A DNA stretch of 64,000 nucleotides from Sphingomonas jinjuensis (lineage in GTDB: Bacteria; Pseudomonadota; Alphaproteobacteria; Sphingomonadales; Sphingomonadaceae): contig NZ_JACIEV010000001.1 in assembly GCF_014197105.1 (NCBI RefSeq), positions 62,001 through 126,000 of the forward strand. The letters are read 5' to 3'. This document shows, one piece after another, positions 35,461-45,407 of this stretch. The notes below the pieces were generated by a model. It made no database searches, was not told the DNA's origin, and saw only the letters and a program-made list of their open reading frames with translations. A program made the position numbers and the translations under genes. How positions within the stretch are numbered: the stretch's first letter is position 1; each line of letters starts with the position of its first letter.

Positions 35461-38400
35461 TGAATAATTCAGACGACGCCGCAAGCCGCAATCCGGGCCT
35501 GGCCCGCCGCGACCTGCTCGCGGCGGGCGGCGCGATGGCGGCGGGCAGCCTGATCCCCGGCGCCGCCGGCGCATGGCGCGCCGTTCCCGACAGCGTCGCC
35601 GCCGCGTCGGTCGACAGCGCCGCCACCGACCTCGCCGCGCGCTGGCGCACGCCGCCGATGACCGCGCACATGGCCGCCTATTGGTACTGGATGGGCGGCG
35701 CGGTGACGAAGGAAGGCATCACCGCCGACCTCACCGCGATGAAGGCCGCCGGCATTACCCGCCCGATGATGTTCAGCATCGGCAAGAGCGGCAAGGATCC
35801 CCGCGTCGTGCCCCCCGCCGAAGCCTTGACGCCGACCTGGTGGGCGATGGTCGAGCATGCCGCCCACGAATGCGAACGGCTCGGGCTCGAACTCGCGATG
35901 AACATCTGCGACGGCTGGGCGACCGCCAGCGGCCCATGGATCACCCCCGATCGCTCGATGCAGCACCTGATCTGGGGCGAGCACATTGTGAATGGCGGTC
36001 GCGCGATCGACGTGACGCTGCCCGCCGGCGCGGTGAAGCTCGACTATCATCGCGACGTCGCCGTGCTCGCCGTGCCGATCGACCCCGCCTGGGAAGCGAC
36101 GAGCGCCGCCGCCGCCATCACCACCGACCTGCCGATCGCCGATCCGCGCCGCCTCGCCGATCCCGCCAACCGCGACGAGCTGATCAACGTCGAGACGGGC
36201 GGCTGGATCGCCTTCGCCTTCCCCCGCCCCTTCACGTTGCGGTCGGTCACCGTCCGCACGCCCAAGGCCGCGGGCGGTTTCGCCTATGGCGTGTTGCGTG
36301 CCGCGAACAGCCTGTTCGTCCAGGCGAGCGACGACGGCCGCAGCTGGCGCGATGTCGATCGCCTCGATTACCCTCATCACGGCTGGCAGACCGATCTGCC
36401 GACGCTGACCCATGCCGTGCGCGAGACGACCGCACGCCATTTCCGCTTCGTCCACCGTCCCGAAGGCCCCTTCGCCTATGAGGAAGACCAGGATTTCGGC
36501 CAGGAAACCGCACTTCGCCTGACCGGGCTCGAGCTGTCGTCGATGCCCGTCGTCCACCACCTGCCGATCAAGTCGGGCGCCGCCTGGGGCCGCAGCCGGC
36601 GCATCGCCGACGACGCGCTGTCGCCCGCCGCGCGCATTGCGCCCTCCGCGATTCTCGACGTGTCGCGTTTCATGGACCAGAGCGGTCGCCTGCGCTGGAC
36701 TGCGCCCAAGGGCCGCTGGCGCATCCTGCGCATCGGCTGCACGACGACGGGCAAGGAGAATGCCGCCGCCGGCCTTGGCCAGGGCCTCGAATGCGACCGT
36801 TTCGATCCCGCCGCCGCCAAGCTCCAGTTCGACAGCTGGTTCGGCAAGACGCTCGACCGCCTCGGCCCGGCAGGATCGCGCGCGCTGAAGGTCGTGCATG
36901 TCGACAGCTGGGAAGCCGGCACGCAGAACTTCTCCCCCGCCTTCCCCGCCACCTTCCGCGACCGCTGCGGCTACGATCTCACGCCCTGGCTCGCCGCGAT
37001 GTGCGGCGTGCCGGTCGGCGGGATGGAGGCGAGCGAGAGCTTCCTGTTCGACGTCCGCCGCACGATCTCCGATCTCGCCATCGACAATTTCTACGCGCCG
37101 ATCGCCGCCATGGCGAAGGCCCGCGGCTGCCGGTTCAGCGGCGAGCCGCAAAGCCCGACCTTCCTCGCCGACGGCCTCGATTTCGCGCGCCACGTCGACG
37201 ATCCGATGGGAGAATTCTGGCTCGACAGCTTGCGCAACGACAAGCCGACCGACATCAAGGACGCGGTGTCGGGCGCGCGCCTCTACGGCGGCAAGATCGT
37301 CGGCGCGGAGTCCTTCACCCAGATCCTGATGACCTGGCGCGAGCATCCCTTCACCTTCAAGCGCTTGGGCGACCATAATTTCTGCGAAGGCATCAACCGC
37401 TTCCACCTCCACGTCTGGGCACAGCAGCCCTGGCCCGATCGCGCGCCGGGCATGACGCTCAACGGCATCGGCTCGCACTTCGTCGCGCAGCAGAGCTGGT
37501 GGAAGCCGGGCCAGGGCTGGCGCGATTACGTCATCCGCGCGCAGGCGCTGCTCCAGGCCGGCCATGCCGTCGCCGACGTCGCCTATTTCATCGGCGAGGA
37601 CGTGCCGACACGGTCGTTGCTTCCCAATGCGCTGCGCCCGGCGCTGCCGCGCGGCTTCGCCTATGATTCGATCAACCGCGACGCGCTGATCCGCCTCGCC
37701 CGGGTCGAGGACGGCCGCATCGTCCTGCCCGGCGGCGCCTCCTATGCCGCGCTCGTCCTGCCACCGGCGACCCGCATGACGCTGCCGCTGCTCGAGGCGC
37801 TCGCCCGTCTCGCCGATGCCGGCGCGACGATCACTGGCCCGCGTCCAACCGCCGCCTACGGCCTGTCGGGCGGCCTGGACGCTACCGCGCGCCTCCGCCA
37901 GCTCGGCGAGCGCCTGTGGGGCAGCAACCGCATCCGGGCCGACCTCGACCTCGCCGCCCACCTCGGCACCCCGGCCTTCCGCGCCGAGGGAGCGGACGCC
38001 ATCGAATGGACCGAGCGGCGCGGCGACGGCTGGCGGCTGTTCTTCCTCAGCAACCAGCGCGACCGCGCCGTCACCTTCACCGCGCGGTTCCGCAGCGACG
38101 GCAGCGCGCCCGAACTGTGGGACGCCGACCGCGGCACCGTCACCCCCGTCCGCGATTGGAGCGAGGCGAGCGGCGTCACGAGCCTGCCGATCACCCTCGA
38201 TCCACACGGTTCGATCGTCGTCGTCTTCGCCGGCGAGCGCCGCCCCGTCGCGCGGACTAGGCCCGCGACCGTCGCAGACACGCGGCCCGTCACCGGCCCC
38301 TGGCGCGTCCGCTTCGCCGAGCATCTCGCCCGACCCAAGACGATCGAGCTCGCCACCCTCGCCTCCTGGACCGAGCAGGCCGATCCCGACCTCCGCTTCT

Positions 38401-38780
38401 ATTCGGGCATCGCGACCTATGCGACCATGCTCGACCTGCCGCCGCCGCGCGCGGGCCAGGAATGGCTGCTCGATCTCGGCGACGTCGCCAACCTCGCCAC
38501 CGTTCGCATCGGCGGGCGGCATATCGGCTATGCGTGGCGCCCGCCCTTCGTCGTGCCGCTGCCCGCAACGCTGCCGCGCCGCGTCCTGCTCGAGATCGAC
38601 GTCGCCAACACGTGGCGCAACCGCCTGATCGGTGACGACGGCAAGGCGGAGGATCAGCGCGTCACCCATGTCGTGCCGATGCTGCGCAAGGGCGAGCCCT
38701 GGCTACCCGGCCGCGACGCCGCGCTCGATCCCGCCGGCCTGCTCGGCCCCGTCCGCCTCGTCACCCGCGCGCGAAGCTGA
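35460..38780 (+). CDS. Exported GH106 alpha-L-rhamnosidase
   Basis: This 1106-residue protein has a Tat-like signal (ARRDLLAAGGAMAAGSLIPG). Its catalytic domain opens with AAYWYWMGGAVTKEGITADL, the hallmark start of GH106 TIM-barrels. C-terminal beta-sandwich domains include LLDLGDVANLATVRIGG. Its length is typical of GH106. Characterised members remove rhamnose from rhamnogalacturonan II or related pectin. Its 3' end overlaps the convergent fucosidase gene by 20 bp. It shares a divergent promoter with GH42 copy 1. Confidence 0.88.
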   Translation: MNNSDDAASRNPGLARRDLLAAGGAMAAGSLIPGAAGAWRAVPDSVAAASVDSAATDLAARWRTPPMTAHMAAYWYWMGGAVTKEGITADLTAMKAAGITRPMMFSIGKSGKDPRVVPPAEALTPTWWAMVEHAAHECERLGLELAMNICDGWATASGPWITPDRSMQHLIWGEHIVNGGRAIDVTLPAGAVKLDYHRDVAVLAVPIDPAWEATSAAAAITTDLPIADPRRLADPANRDELINVETGGWIAFAFPRPFTLRSVTVRTPKAAGGFAYGVLRAANSLFVQASDDGRSWRDVDRLDYPHHGWQTDLPTLTHAVRETTARHFRFVHRPEGPFAYEEDQDFGQETALRLTGLELSSMPVVHHLPIKSGAAWGRSRRIADDALSPAARIAPSAILDVSRFMDQSGRLRWTAPKGRWRILRIGCTTTGKENAAAGLGQGLECDRFDPAAAKLQFDSWFGKTLDRLGPAGSRALKVVHVDSWEAGTQNFSPAFPATFRDRCGYDLTPWLAAMCGVPVGGMEASESFLFDVRRTISDLAIDNFYAPIAAMAKARGCRFSGEPQSPTFLADGLDFARHVDDPMGEFWLDSLRNDKPTDIKDAVSGARLYGGKIVGAESFTQILMTWREHPFTFKRLGDHNFCEGINRFHLHVWAQQPWPDRAPGMTLNGIGSHFVAQQSWWKPGQGWRDYVIRAQALLQAGHAVADVAYFIGEDVPTRSLLPNALRPALPRGFAYDSINRDALIRLARVEDGRIVLPGGASYAALVLPPATRMTLPLLEALARLADAGATITGPRPTAAYGLSGGLDATARLRQLGERLWGSNRIRADLDLAAHLGTPAFRAEGADAIEWTERRGDGWRLFFLSNQRDRAVTFTARFRSDGSAPELWDADRGTVTPVRDWSEASGVTSLPITLDPHGSIVVVFAGERRPVARTRPATVADTRPVTGPWRVRFAEHLARPKTIELATLASWTEQADPDLRFYSGIATYATMLDLPPPRAGQEWLLDLGDVANLATVRIGGRHIGYAWRPPFVVPLPATLPRRVLLEIDVANTWRNRLIGDDGKAEDQRVTHVVPMLRKGEPWLPGRDAALDPAGLLGPVRLVTRARS

Positions 38781-40338
38781 TGCGCAGCGTATAGGGCATT
38801 CGTGCGGGATCGCTCGCCGGGGGCAACGTCACCGCCAGCCCCCTGTCGGTCTGGCGCCACTCGACCGTCCCGCCGCCCAGCAGCTCGATCGACCGGATCG
38901 GCCGGTCGAGATAGGGTGTGCCCTGGTACAGCGTCTTTACCAGCACTCGCCCGTCCGCCGGCTGGTCCAGCCCGATCGCGTACAGCGTCGCGCCCTTGGT
39001 CGTGAAGCGGATGTCGGCGGCGGTGTACGCCTTGTTCGCCCCTTCCGACTTTTCGCCGCTCGCCGCCGTGGTCGGCCCCTCGCCGAAATATTTCCACGGC
39101 CGGGTGCCATAGATCGCCTCGCCGTTGACGGTCAGCCAGGCGCCGATCCCGCGCAGCACCGTCGCCGCTTCCTCGGGGATCGTGCCGTCGGCGCGCGGGC
39201 CGACGTTGAGCAGCAGGTTGCCGTTCTTCGACACCACGTCGACCAGGTCGCCGACCAGCGACTTGGGCGTGCGATAGCCGTCGTTCTGCGCATAGCCCCA
39301 GCTGCGGATGCTCACCGACGTATCGGTCTGCCACGGCAGCAGCCGCAGCGTGTCGAGCTTGCCGCGCTCGACATCGTACAGCGCGGCATTGGCGGGGAAA
39401 TGCTCGCCCTTGTAGGTGATCGCCGGCCCCTGCCCGCGCCGCGCCGCCTCGTTGTAATAATAGGCGGCGAACTTGCGCAGATACGGGTCGAACCGCGGCG
39501 CCATCGTCCACCAGTCGAGATAGATCAGCTCGGGCTGGTATTTGTCGACGATCTCGGTCGCGCGCGCCAGCCAGTCGCGCAGGAACGCGTCGTCGGGCGG
39601 CATCCAGTTTTCCAGGTGATTGGGGTTGGGCTCCCTGGTCGGATCATCCCCCGGCAACGTCCGCGGCGCCGCCGGGCCATACAGTCCGGCATAGCGCGGA
39701 TCGTTGACGTCGCTGTCGTATCCGCGACCCGCATTATACCACCAGAAATGCTCCGCCCGGTGCGACGACAAGCCGAAGTGAAGCCCCGCCGCGCGCGTCG
39801 CCTTGGCCAGCTCACCCGCCACGTCGCGCTTCGGCCCCATCGCCGCCGCGTTCCAGTCGGTCATTCCGCTCGCATACATGGCAAAGCCGTCGCAATGCTC
39901 GGCGACCGGAATGACGTAGCGCGCGCCCGATTCCTTGAACAGCGCGATCCACTGCCCGGCATCGAACTTGTCGGCGGTGAACTTCGGAATGAAGTCCTTA
40001 TACCCGAACTTGGACTGCGGCCCGTAGACGTTCTGGTGATAGGTGAACGCCTGGTTGTCCGGCACATACATGTTGCGCGAATACCATTCGTTCGCGAACG
40101 CCGGCACCGCATAGGGGCCCCAGTGGATGAAGATCCCGAACTTGGCGTCGCGGAACCACTCGGGCGCGCGAAAGCCGCCGAGCGAGTTCCAATCGGGCTT
40201 CAGCTTGCCGCGCTTCAGCTTGGCGTCGACCGCCGCGACCTGCCGGTCGACGGCATCGGTCTTGTACGTCTGCGCCGCCACCACCGACGGCGCCGTCGCC
40301 GCCATCAGTGCCGCGGCACCCAGCATCACCCGTGTCAT
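38761..40338 (-). CDS. Exported GH29 alpha-L-fucosidase
   Basis: This 525-residue protein has a signal peptide (MLGAAALMAATAPSVVAAQ) and the GH29 TIM-barrel. FGIFIHWGPYAVPAFANEWY and CDGFAMYAS are diagnostic, and the nucleophile is D275 in LIYLDWW. The NLLLNVGPRADGTIPEEA segment closes the barrel, followed by a beta-sandwich. It is the last gene of a seven-gene minus-strand cluster and overlaps the GH42 copy 2 stop (ATGA). It would release fucose from pectic or xyloglucan side chains. Confidence 0.93.
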   Translation of the reverse strand: MTRVMLGAAALMAATAPSVVAAQTYKTDAVDRQVAAVDAKLKRGKLKPDWNSLGGFRAPEWFRDAKFGIFIHWGPYAVPAFANEWYSRNMYVPDNQAFTYHQNVYGPQSKFGYKDFIPKFTADKFDAGQWIALFKESGARYVIPVAEHCDGFAMYASGMTDWNAAAMGPKRDVAGELAKATRAAGLHFGLSSHRAEHFWWYNAGRGYDSDVNDPRYAGLYGPAAPRTLPGDDPTREPNPNHLENWMPPDDAFLRDWLARATEIVDKYQPELIYLDWWTMAPRFDPYLRKFAAYYYNEAARRGQGPAITYKGEHFPANAALYDVERGKLDTLRLLPWQTDTSVSIRSWGYAQNDGYRTPKSLVGDLVDVVSKNGNLLLNVGPRADGTIPEEAATVLRGIGAWLTVNGEAIYGTRPWKYFGEGPTTAASGEKSEGANKAYTAADIRFTTKGATLYAIGLDQPADGRVLVKTLYQGTPYLDRPIRSIELLGGGTVEWRQTDRGLAVTLPPASDPARMPYTLRISFARG

Positions 40339-42407
40339 CGGTCTTCTCCCTCGGCGGTCAGCACCGCGACCCCGCGCGCGCCGAGCGCCACGGCACGCAC
40401 CGTTACGCCCGCCAGCACGTCCTGCATCGGCCGCGGCAGCGCGATCCGCTGCGGCGTCTTGGTGTGATTGACCAGGATGGTCACCGTCCGCCCCTTGCCG
40501 ACGCGCACCATTCGCTCGACGCCCGCGGGCAGCGGCGCCAGCATCGCGACCCCCGCGTCACTCATCGCGCCTTCCGCGAAGCGCTTCATCGCGGCGGCAT
40601 CGAGGATCGTGCCGAGATAGGTGATGCGGCCCTTGCCCACCGCCCGCGTGATCGCAGCGGGCTGCCCGTCGAGCCACCCGTTGGCCTTGCCGTAGCGCAT
40701 CGTCACCCGCGCATCCGCCGCCTTGGTCGACAGCTGCTCGGCCCAGATCCGCGCCGTGGCCGCCCCGGCATCGCCGGACACCGGCACCGTCTCGTCCAGT
40801 GCATAGAATTGTTCGACCCGCCCGCCCAGTAGCTCGGCGAGCGGCCCCGGCTGACGCTGTACGGTCAGCCGGTTGTACTGATCCTTCATCCCCGACCGCG
40901 GCCCCAGCACCAGATGCCCGCCGCCGCGCACCCAGGCACCCAGCTTCGCCGCCAGTTCGTCGGTGATGACGTTCAGGCTCGGCGCGAACACCAGGCGATA
41001 GCCGTCGAGCGGCCGCGCCGCCTCAACGATGTCGACCGCGCCCAGCCGATCCTTGAGCGGCCGATAATAGTCGAGCAGCAGCCCGATCTGGTCATAGTCC
41101 TTGTTGTGCAGCTGGAAATCGATCGCCCAGCGGCTGTCGTAATCCTGCAGGATTGCCACCGTCGACACCGGCTGCGTGCCTGCTAAGACCGGCGAGGCCT
41201 TGGCGAAATCGCGCCCGATCTCCGCGGCTTCGGCATAGAAGGGCAAAGGCTCGCCATCCGGCCCCACCAGCGCGCCGTGATATTGCTCCTGCCCGTTCAG
41301 CGCCGACCGCCACTGCCAGTACAGCACCGCGTCTGCGCCATGGCCGATCATGTGCCACGCCATCGCCCGCGATTCGCCGCGATCGAGGATGTTCGACACC
41401 CCCGCCCAGTTCACGAAGCCGGGCTGCGTCTCCATCACCCAGAAATTGCGCCGCTTCCACCCGCGCGCCAGGTCGTGGGTCGCGCCGTTGCGGTAGGGCT
41501 CCAGATGGCCGGTGCCGACGTAATTGTCCCACGACGCGATATCGAGGTCGCGGTTGATCGCATAGCGGTCGAACTTGTTCGCCCAGCCCAGCCCGCCCAG
41601 GTTCGTCGTCACGAACTGCGTCGGCGCCGAATGGGCGCGGATCGCGTCCGCCTGGTTGCGCTGGAAATCGACCCAGGTCGCGGTGATGAAGTGCTTCAGC
41701 TCCAGCATCCAGCCGGGATTGCCCGGCTTGTCGTTGAACGGCACCTGATCCCAGTCGGTATAGGTCTGCGACCAATAGGCCGTCGTCCATGCCGCGTTGA
41801 GCGCGTCGAGCGTCCCGAACCGCTGCTTCAGCCACGCATGCCAGGCGGTGCGCGCGGCGGGATCATAGCTTTCGTCGGTATATTCGTTGCCGATCTGCCA
41901 GCCGATCACCGCGCGGTCGCGCCCGAACCGCGTCGCCATCGCGCTCACGATCCGCTTCGACAGCGCGCGATAGCGCGGGCTGCTGATCGAGAATTGCCGC
42001 CGCCCGCCGTGCCCCAGCCGCGTGCCCGATCCATCGACGCGCAGCGTGTCGGGATATGTGCTCGTCAACCACGCCGGCGGCGTGTCGGTCGGCGTGCACA
42101 GCACCACCTTCAGTCCATGCCGCTCCGCCAGTCGGATCACGCGGTCGAGCCAGTCGAGGTCGAACTTCCCCTCTGCCGGCTCCATCCGCGCCCAGGCGAA
42201 TTCGCCGATTCGAACGACATTGGCGCCATGCGCCTTCATCAGCCGCAGGTCTTCGTCCCACCGCGCCTCTGGCCATTGCTCGGGATACCAGGCCGACCCC
42301 AGCCACAGCCGCTCCGATGCGACCGCCGCGGCGGTAGAGGGCTTCTGCGCCGCGACCGGCGTCGCGAGCGCCAGCAGCGCGAGGGCGAGCGCCCTCACTG
42401 CGTCCAC
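40335..42407 (-). CDS. Exported GH42 beta-galactosidase, copy 2
   Basis: This roughly 690-residue protein has a short hydrophobic signal (ALALALLALATPVAA) and the GH42 barrel. Counting from 42407, the acid/base is E175 in GWQIGNEYT and the nucleophile is E326 in WVMETQPG. Both possible starts are GTG: 42407, or 42398, which overlaps the SDR stop as GTGA and is preferred by the style of this operon. It shares long identical blocks with copy 1, for example SAWYPEQWPEARW and LYWQWRSALNGQEQYHGAL. The two probably act on different galactosides or under different regulators. Confidence 0.9.
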   Translation of the reverse strand: MDAVRALALALLALATPVAAQKPSTAAAVASERLWLGSAWYPEQWPEARWDEDLRLMKAHGANVVRIGEFAWARMEPAEGKFDLDWLDRVIRLAERHGLKVVLCTPTDTPPAWLTSTYPDTLRVDGSGTRLGHGGRRQFSISSPRYRALSKRIVSAMATRFGRDRAVIGWQIGNEYTDESYDPAARTAWHAWLKQRFGTLDALNAAWTTAYWSQTYTDWDQVPFNDKPGNPGWMLELKHFITATWVDFQRNQADAIRAHSAPTQFVTTNLGGLGWANKFDRYAINRDLDIASWDNYVGTGHLEPYRNGATHDLARGWKRRNFWVMETQPGFVNWAGVSNILDRGESRAMAWHMIGHGADAVLYWQWRSALNGQEQYHGALVGPDGEPLPFYAEAAEIGRDFAKASPVLAGTQPVSTVAILQDYDSRWAIDFQLHNKDYDQIGLLLDYYRPLKDRLGAVDIVEAARPLDGYRLVFAPSLNVITDELAAKLGAWVRGGGHLVLGPRSGMKDQYNRLTVQRQPGPLAELLGGRVEQFYALDETVPVSGDAGAATARIWAEQLSTKAADARVTMRYGKANGWLDGQPAAITRAVGKGRITYLGTILDAAAMKRFAEGAMSDAGVAMLAPLPAGVERMVRVGKGRTVTILVNHTKTPQRIALPRPMQDVLAGVTVRAVALGARGVAVLTAEGEDR

Positions 42408-43126
42408 CCGCCGTCGATGACGTGGATCTGCCCGGTCGTATAGGTCGCCCCCGCCAGATACACCGCCAGCCCGGCGATCTCCTCCGCCGTCCCCAGCCGC
42501 CCGATCGGCTGGCGCGCGACGAACGCCGCCTTGCCGGTCGCCAAATCGCCGGTCGCCGCGATCCGCTGGTTCAGCGACGGCGTGTCGACGGTGCCGGGAC
42601 AGATCGCGTTGCAGCGGATATTGTGCGCAACATAATCCGCAGCAACCGACTTGGTGAGACCGATCACCGCCGCCTTGGTCACCGAATAGGCACAGCGGTT
42701 CGCGACCGCCTTCACGCTCGACGCCACCGACGCCATGTTGACGATCGCGCCGCTACGCCGCTCGATCATGTGCGGCAACGCCGCGCGGATCGTCCGCACC
42801 ATCGCCTTCACGTTCAGGTCGAACGCGAAGTCGAGGTCGTTCTCGCTCATCTCGGCGACGCTGCCGCCATGGACGACGCCCGCGCAATTGAACAGGACAT
42901 CGACCCCGCCCAGCCGGTCGAACAGTCGCTCCACGCCCTCGTCGTCGAGCACGTTGAGCCGCGCCGTCTCGATCCCCGTCTCCTCGCCCAGCGCGGCCAG
43001 CGCCGCCTCGTCGATGTCGGTCGCGATCACCCGTGCGCCGGCCGCCTTGAAGGCCAGCGCAGACGCGCGGCCGATGCCCTGCGCCGCCGCGGTGATGAGT
43101 ACGCTTTGCCCGTTCAGATCCGTCAT
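42395..43126 (-). CDS. SDR-family dehydrogenase (candidate deoxy-keto sugar acid dehydrogenase)
   Basis: This 243-residue cytoplasmic SDR has the NAD site AAAQGIGRASALAF, the acidic residue ATDID that favours NAD over NADP, and catalytic Ser/Tyr/Lys in NMASVASSV and CAYSVTKAAV. The signature RCNAICPGTVDTPSL places it in the DHRS6/3-hydroxybutyrate-like group. That group includes bacterial dehydrogenases for 2-keto-3-deoxy-L-fuconate and -rhamnonate in the non-phosphorylating L-fucose and L-rhamnose routes. Fucosidase and rhamnosidase genes nearby fit such a role. The ATG at 43126 overlaps the Gfo/Idh stop. Confidence 0.85.
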   Translation of the reverse strand: MTDLNGQSVLITAAAQGIGRASALAFKAAGARVIATDIDEAALAALGEETGIETARLNVLDDEGVERLFDRLGGVDVLFNCAGVVHGGSVAEMSENDLDFAFDLNVKAMVRTIRAALPHMIERRSGAIVNMASVASSVKAVANRCAYSVTKAAVIGLTKSVAADYVAHNIRCNAICPGTVDTPSLNQRIAATGDLATGKAAFVARQPIGRLGTAEEIAGLAVYLAGATYTTGQIHVIDGGWTQ

Positions 43127-44223
43127 GCGCGTCCCTTTGCCGGCGTTCGGCCGTGTTGGTTGTCGTGTTCCTGCGGGATCGGCGTCGCCGGCTGCGCCAT
43201 CGCGGTGTAGCAGGCCTCGACCAGCGCCATCGTCGCCCAGGCGCTCGGGGCGCCCGTTTCCAGCATGTCGTCCTCGCCCGCGGCGTAGCGTTGCAGGTTC
43301 GCCATCGGCCCGACGAAGGCATCGGGGAACCACGCGCCCGCCAGCGGCACCTGCCGCCAATCTTCACCCCGCCGCGCCAGCCACAATTCGTCGGGCTCGC
43401 CGGTCGGATAGTCGAGCAGCAGCCCCAGCTTCACCATCGCGGCGCCCTCGCTGCCCTCGACGCGGAAGCTCGCATCCTGGAATCGGCGCCCGAAATCATG
43501 GTGGTGGTTGATCGACAGCGTCACGCGCTGCGCGTCGTCATAATCCAGGATCGCACTCGTCCGCGTCGGCGCGAGGTCGCTCGACGGATGGCCATAGGAT
43601 CGCGCGAACACGCCGAGTGGCGACCCCACCAGCGCGCGGATCGTGTCGAGATAATGGATCGAATGGCTGACGATCTCGACCCGCTCGTCCGCCTTGAGAT
43701 GCGGGAACAGGTGCCATGGCGTCACCAGGTTCAGATGCACCTCTATCTCGGTCAGTTCGCCGAAGTGCCCGCGCGCCAGTGCGTCGCGCATCGCCAGCAT
43801 CATCGGCGAAAAGCGCAGCTGGAAATTGACCGCCACCGTCTGCCGTTTGGCCGCGGCGATGTCGCGAAGCCGCGTCGCCATCGCCAGGTCGCGCCCGAAC
43901 GGCTTTTGCATCAGTGCCACCGCCCCCTCGGGCAGCGCGTCGAGCAGTTCGGCATGCGCGACCGGCGGCGCGGCGACGTCGAACACCGCATCCGCCGCCG
44001 CAGCTTCTTCGAGCGTGCGATACACGCGCTCGACGCCCCATTCTGCCGCCAGCGCTTCGGCGCGAGCCACGTCGCGGTCGTAAAGCCCCGCGACGACGAA
44101 CCCCGCCTTGCGATACGCCGGCAGATGCGCGTCGCGGACGATCCCGCCGGTGCCCAGCACCACGATCGGCCGCGGCTCGGTCGGCATCGGCCAAGCCTGG
44201 CGAAGCGGCGCGTCGTTCGTCAC
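43123..44223 (-). CDS. Gfo/Idh/MocA-family sugar dehydrogenase
   Basis: This 366-residue protein has the Rossmann start VVLGTGGIVRDAHLPAYRKAGF. The usual EKP motif appears as MQKPFGRDL, keeping the lysine but with Q for E. SHSIHYLDTIRAL supplies the histidine used in catalysis by the family. Members oxidise the C1 or C3 position of aldoses; D-apiose 1-dehydrogenase is one such enzyme, and given the RLP genes it is a candidate here. The GTG at 44223 overlaps the upstream stop (GTGA). The true substrate is unknown. Confidence 0.82.
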   Translation of the reverse strand: MTNDAPLRQAWPMPTEPRPIVVLGTGGIVRDAHLPAYRKAGFVVAGLYDRDVARAEALAAEWGVERVYRTLEEAAAADAVFDVAAPPVAHAELLDALPEGAVALMQKPFGRDLAMATRLRDIAAAKRQTVAVNFQLRFSPMMLAMRDALARGHFGELTEIEVHLNLVTPWHLFPHLKADERVEIVSHSIHYLDTIRALVGSPLGVFARSYGHPSSDLAPTRTSAILDYDDAQRVTLSINHHHDFGRRFQDASFRVEGSEGAAMVKLGLLLDYPTGEPDELWLARRGEDWRQVPLAGAWFPDAFVGPMANLQRYAAGEDDMLETGAPSAWATMALVEACYTAMAQPATPIPQEHDNQHGRTPAKGRA

Positions 44224-45407
44224 GCCAGCGCCTCCACCCGTGCCTGCGCCTCGGCCAGCAGGTCGCGCGTCGGCCGATCGGTCGTCACCGCCACCGTCAG
44301 CATGTCGTCGACCACCGCGCTGATCGCGGCGATGTCGGGCCGCACCGGGATATGCCGCGCTCGCGCATGCAGCCCATCGAGCCGATTGGCATAGGGGATG
44401 ACCGCGTTGACCGCCGGATCGGCCCAGGTCGACCGCCGCACCCCGATCGCGCCCTCGTCGGTAGTGATCCGGTCCATCGCGGCGGTCGCGCAATGGCGCA
44501 GGAAATCCCATGCCAGCGCCTTGTTCGCGCTTCCCGCGGCGATCGCCAGCACCCAGAACACGTTGAGCGACAGGCTCTCGCCGCCCGGCCCCGCCGGCAA
44601 TGGCGCGACGTCGATCAGGCCGCGAATCGGGCTGCCCTCGGCCTCACCCAACGCAGCGAAGCCGAACCAGTTGGCCATCATCGCCACCCGCCCCTCGCAG
44701 AACCGAAGTCCCGCCGCGACGCTGTCGAGCGCCGTCACGTCCGCCGGCACCGCGTCCTGATCCTTCGCCAACGTCCGCAGGAAGTCGAGCGCACCTTCCG
44801 CCGCCTCGCCGATGAACGACGGCCGCCCCTCGCCATCGAACGGCGCGCCGCCGCGCGACCAGACGTGGATGCAGAAATCGTAGAAGCCGTTGTGCCCGTC
44901 GGGAAACAGCGCCAGCACCGTCCCGCTTACCCCCGTCGCCGGATCGTTCAGCCGCCGCGCCGCCGCATGGAATTCCTCCCACGTCGTCGGCACCGCCACG
45001 CCCGCCGCTGCCAGCAGGTCGCGGCGATAGATCAGACACTCCGGCCCGTCGTGATAGGGCATGCCCCAGAACCCGCCGGCAAAGCGCTGCAATCCCAGCA
45101 GCGAGGGGCTCCACGCATCGGGAAAGTCGGCGATCGGCGCCCGCTCCAGCCACGGCGCCAAATCCTCGATCAGCCCACCGCCCTGCGCCTCCGCCAGCCA
45201 GTCGGTATTGAGAAAGGCGATGTCGAACCGTCCGTCCGCCAGCCCGGCAGCGAACAGCGCCGCATGCAGCGGGTTCAGGTCCAGCGCCACCACCTCGACC
45301 GCGGCATCGACGCCAGTCACAGCCACGAAATCTGCGAACTGCCGCGCGATCGCCCGTTCGAACGGGTCGAAGCGCCGCACCGCGATCCGCAGCCGCGTCG
45401 TCGTCAC
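44220..45407 (-). CDS. Leaderless family-1 substrate-binding-protein fold protein
   Basis: This 395-residue protein matches family-1 sugar binding proteins across its length, for example FDIAFLNTDWLAEAQGGGLIEDL and LLAAAGVAVPTTWEEFHAAARRL. It starts MTTTRLRIAVRRFDPFERAI with no signal peptide or lipobox. The GTG start at 45407 overlaps the IclR stop, so a longer N-terminus is unlikely. No cognate MalFG-type permeases or ATPase are adjacent. It is therefore predicted to stay in the cytoplasm, where it might sense or sequester a ligand. A second leaderless relative lies at 55766. Confidence 0.8.
   Translation of the reverse strand: MTTTRLRIAVRRFDPFERAIARQFADFVAVTGVDAAVEVVALDLNPLHAALFAAGLADGRFDIAFLNTDWLAEAQGGGLIEDLAPWLERAPIADFPDAWSPSLLGLQRFAGGFWGMPYHDGPECLIYRRDLLAAAGVAVPTTWEEFHAAARRLNDPATGVSGTVLALFPDGHNGFYDFCIHVWSRGGAPFDGEGRPSFIGEAAEGALDFLRTLAKDQDAVPADVTALDSVAAGLRFCEGRVAMMANWFGFAALGEAEGSPIRGLIDVAPLPAGPGGESLSLNVFWVLAIAAGSANKALAWDFLRHCATAAMDRITTDEGAIGVRRSTWADPAVNAVIPYANRLDGLHARARHIPVRPDIAAISAVVDDMLTVAVTTDRPTRDLLAEAQARVEALA

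Noticed and set aside
35469..38669. A 1066-codon open frame antisense to the GH106 gene
   Set aside because: The sense strand encodes a complete GH106 enzyme with a signal peptide. The antisense product has no signal, motif or plausible start and arises from codon bias.
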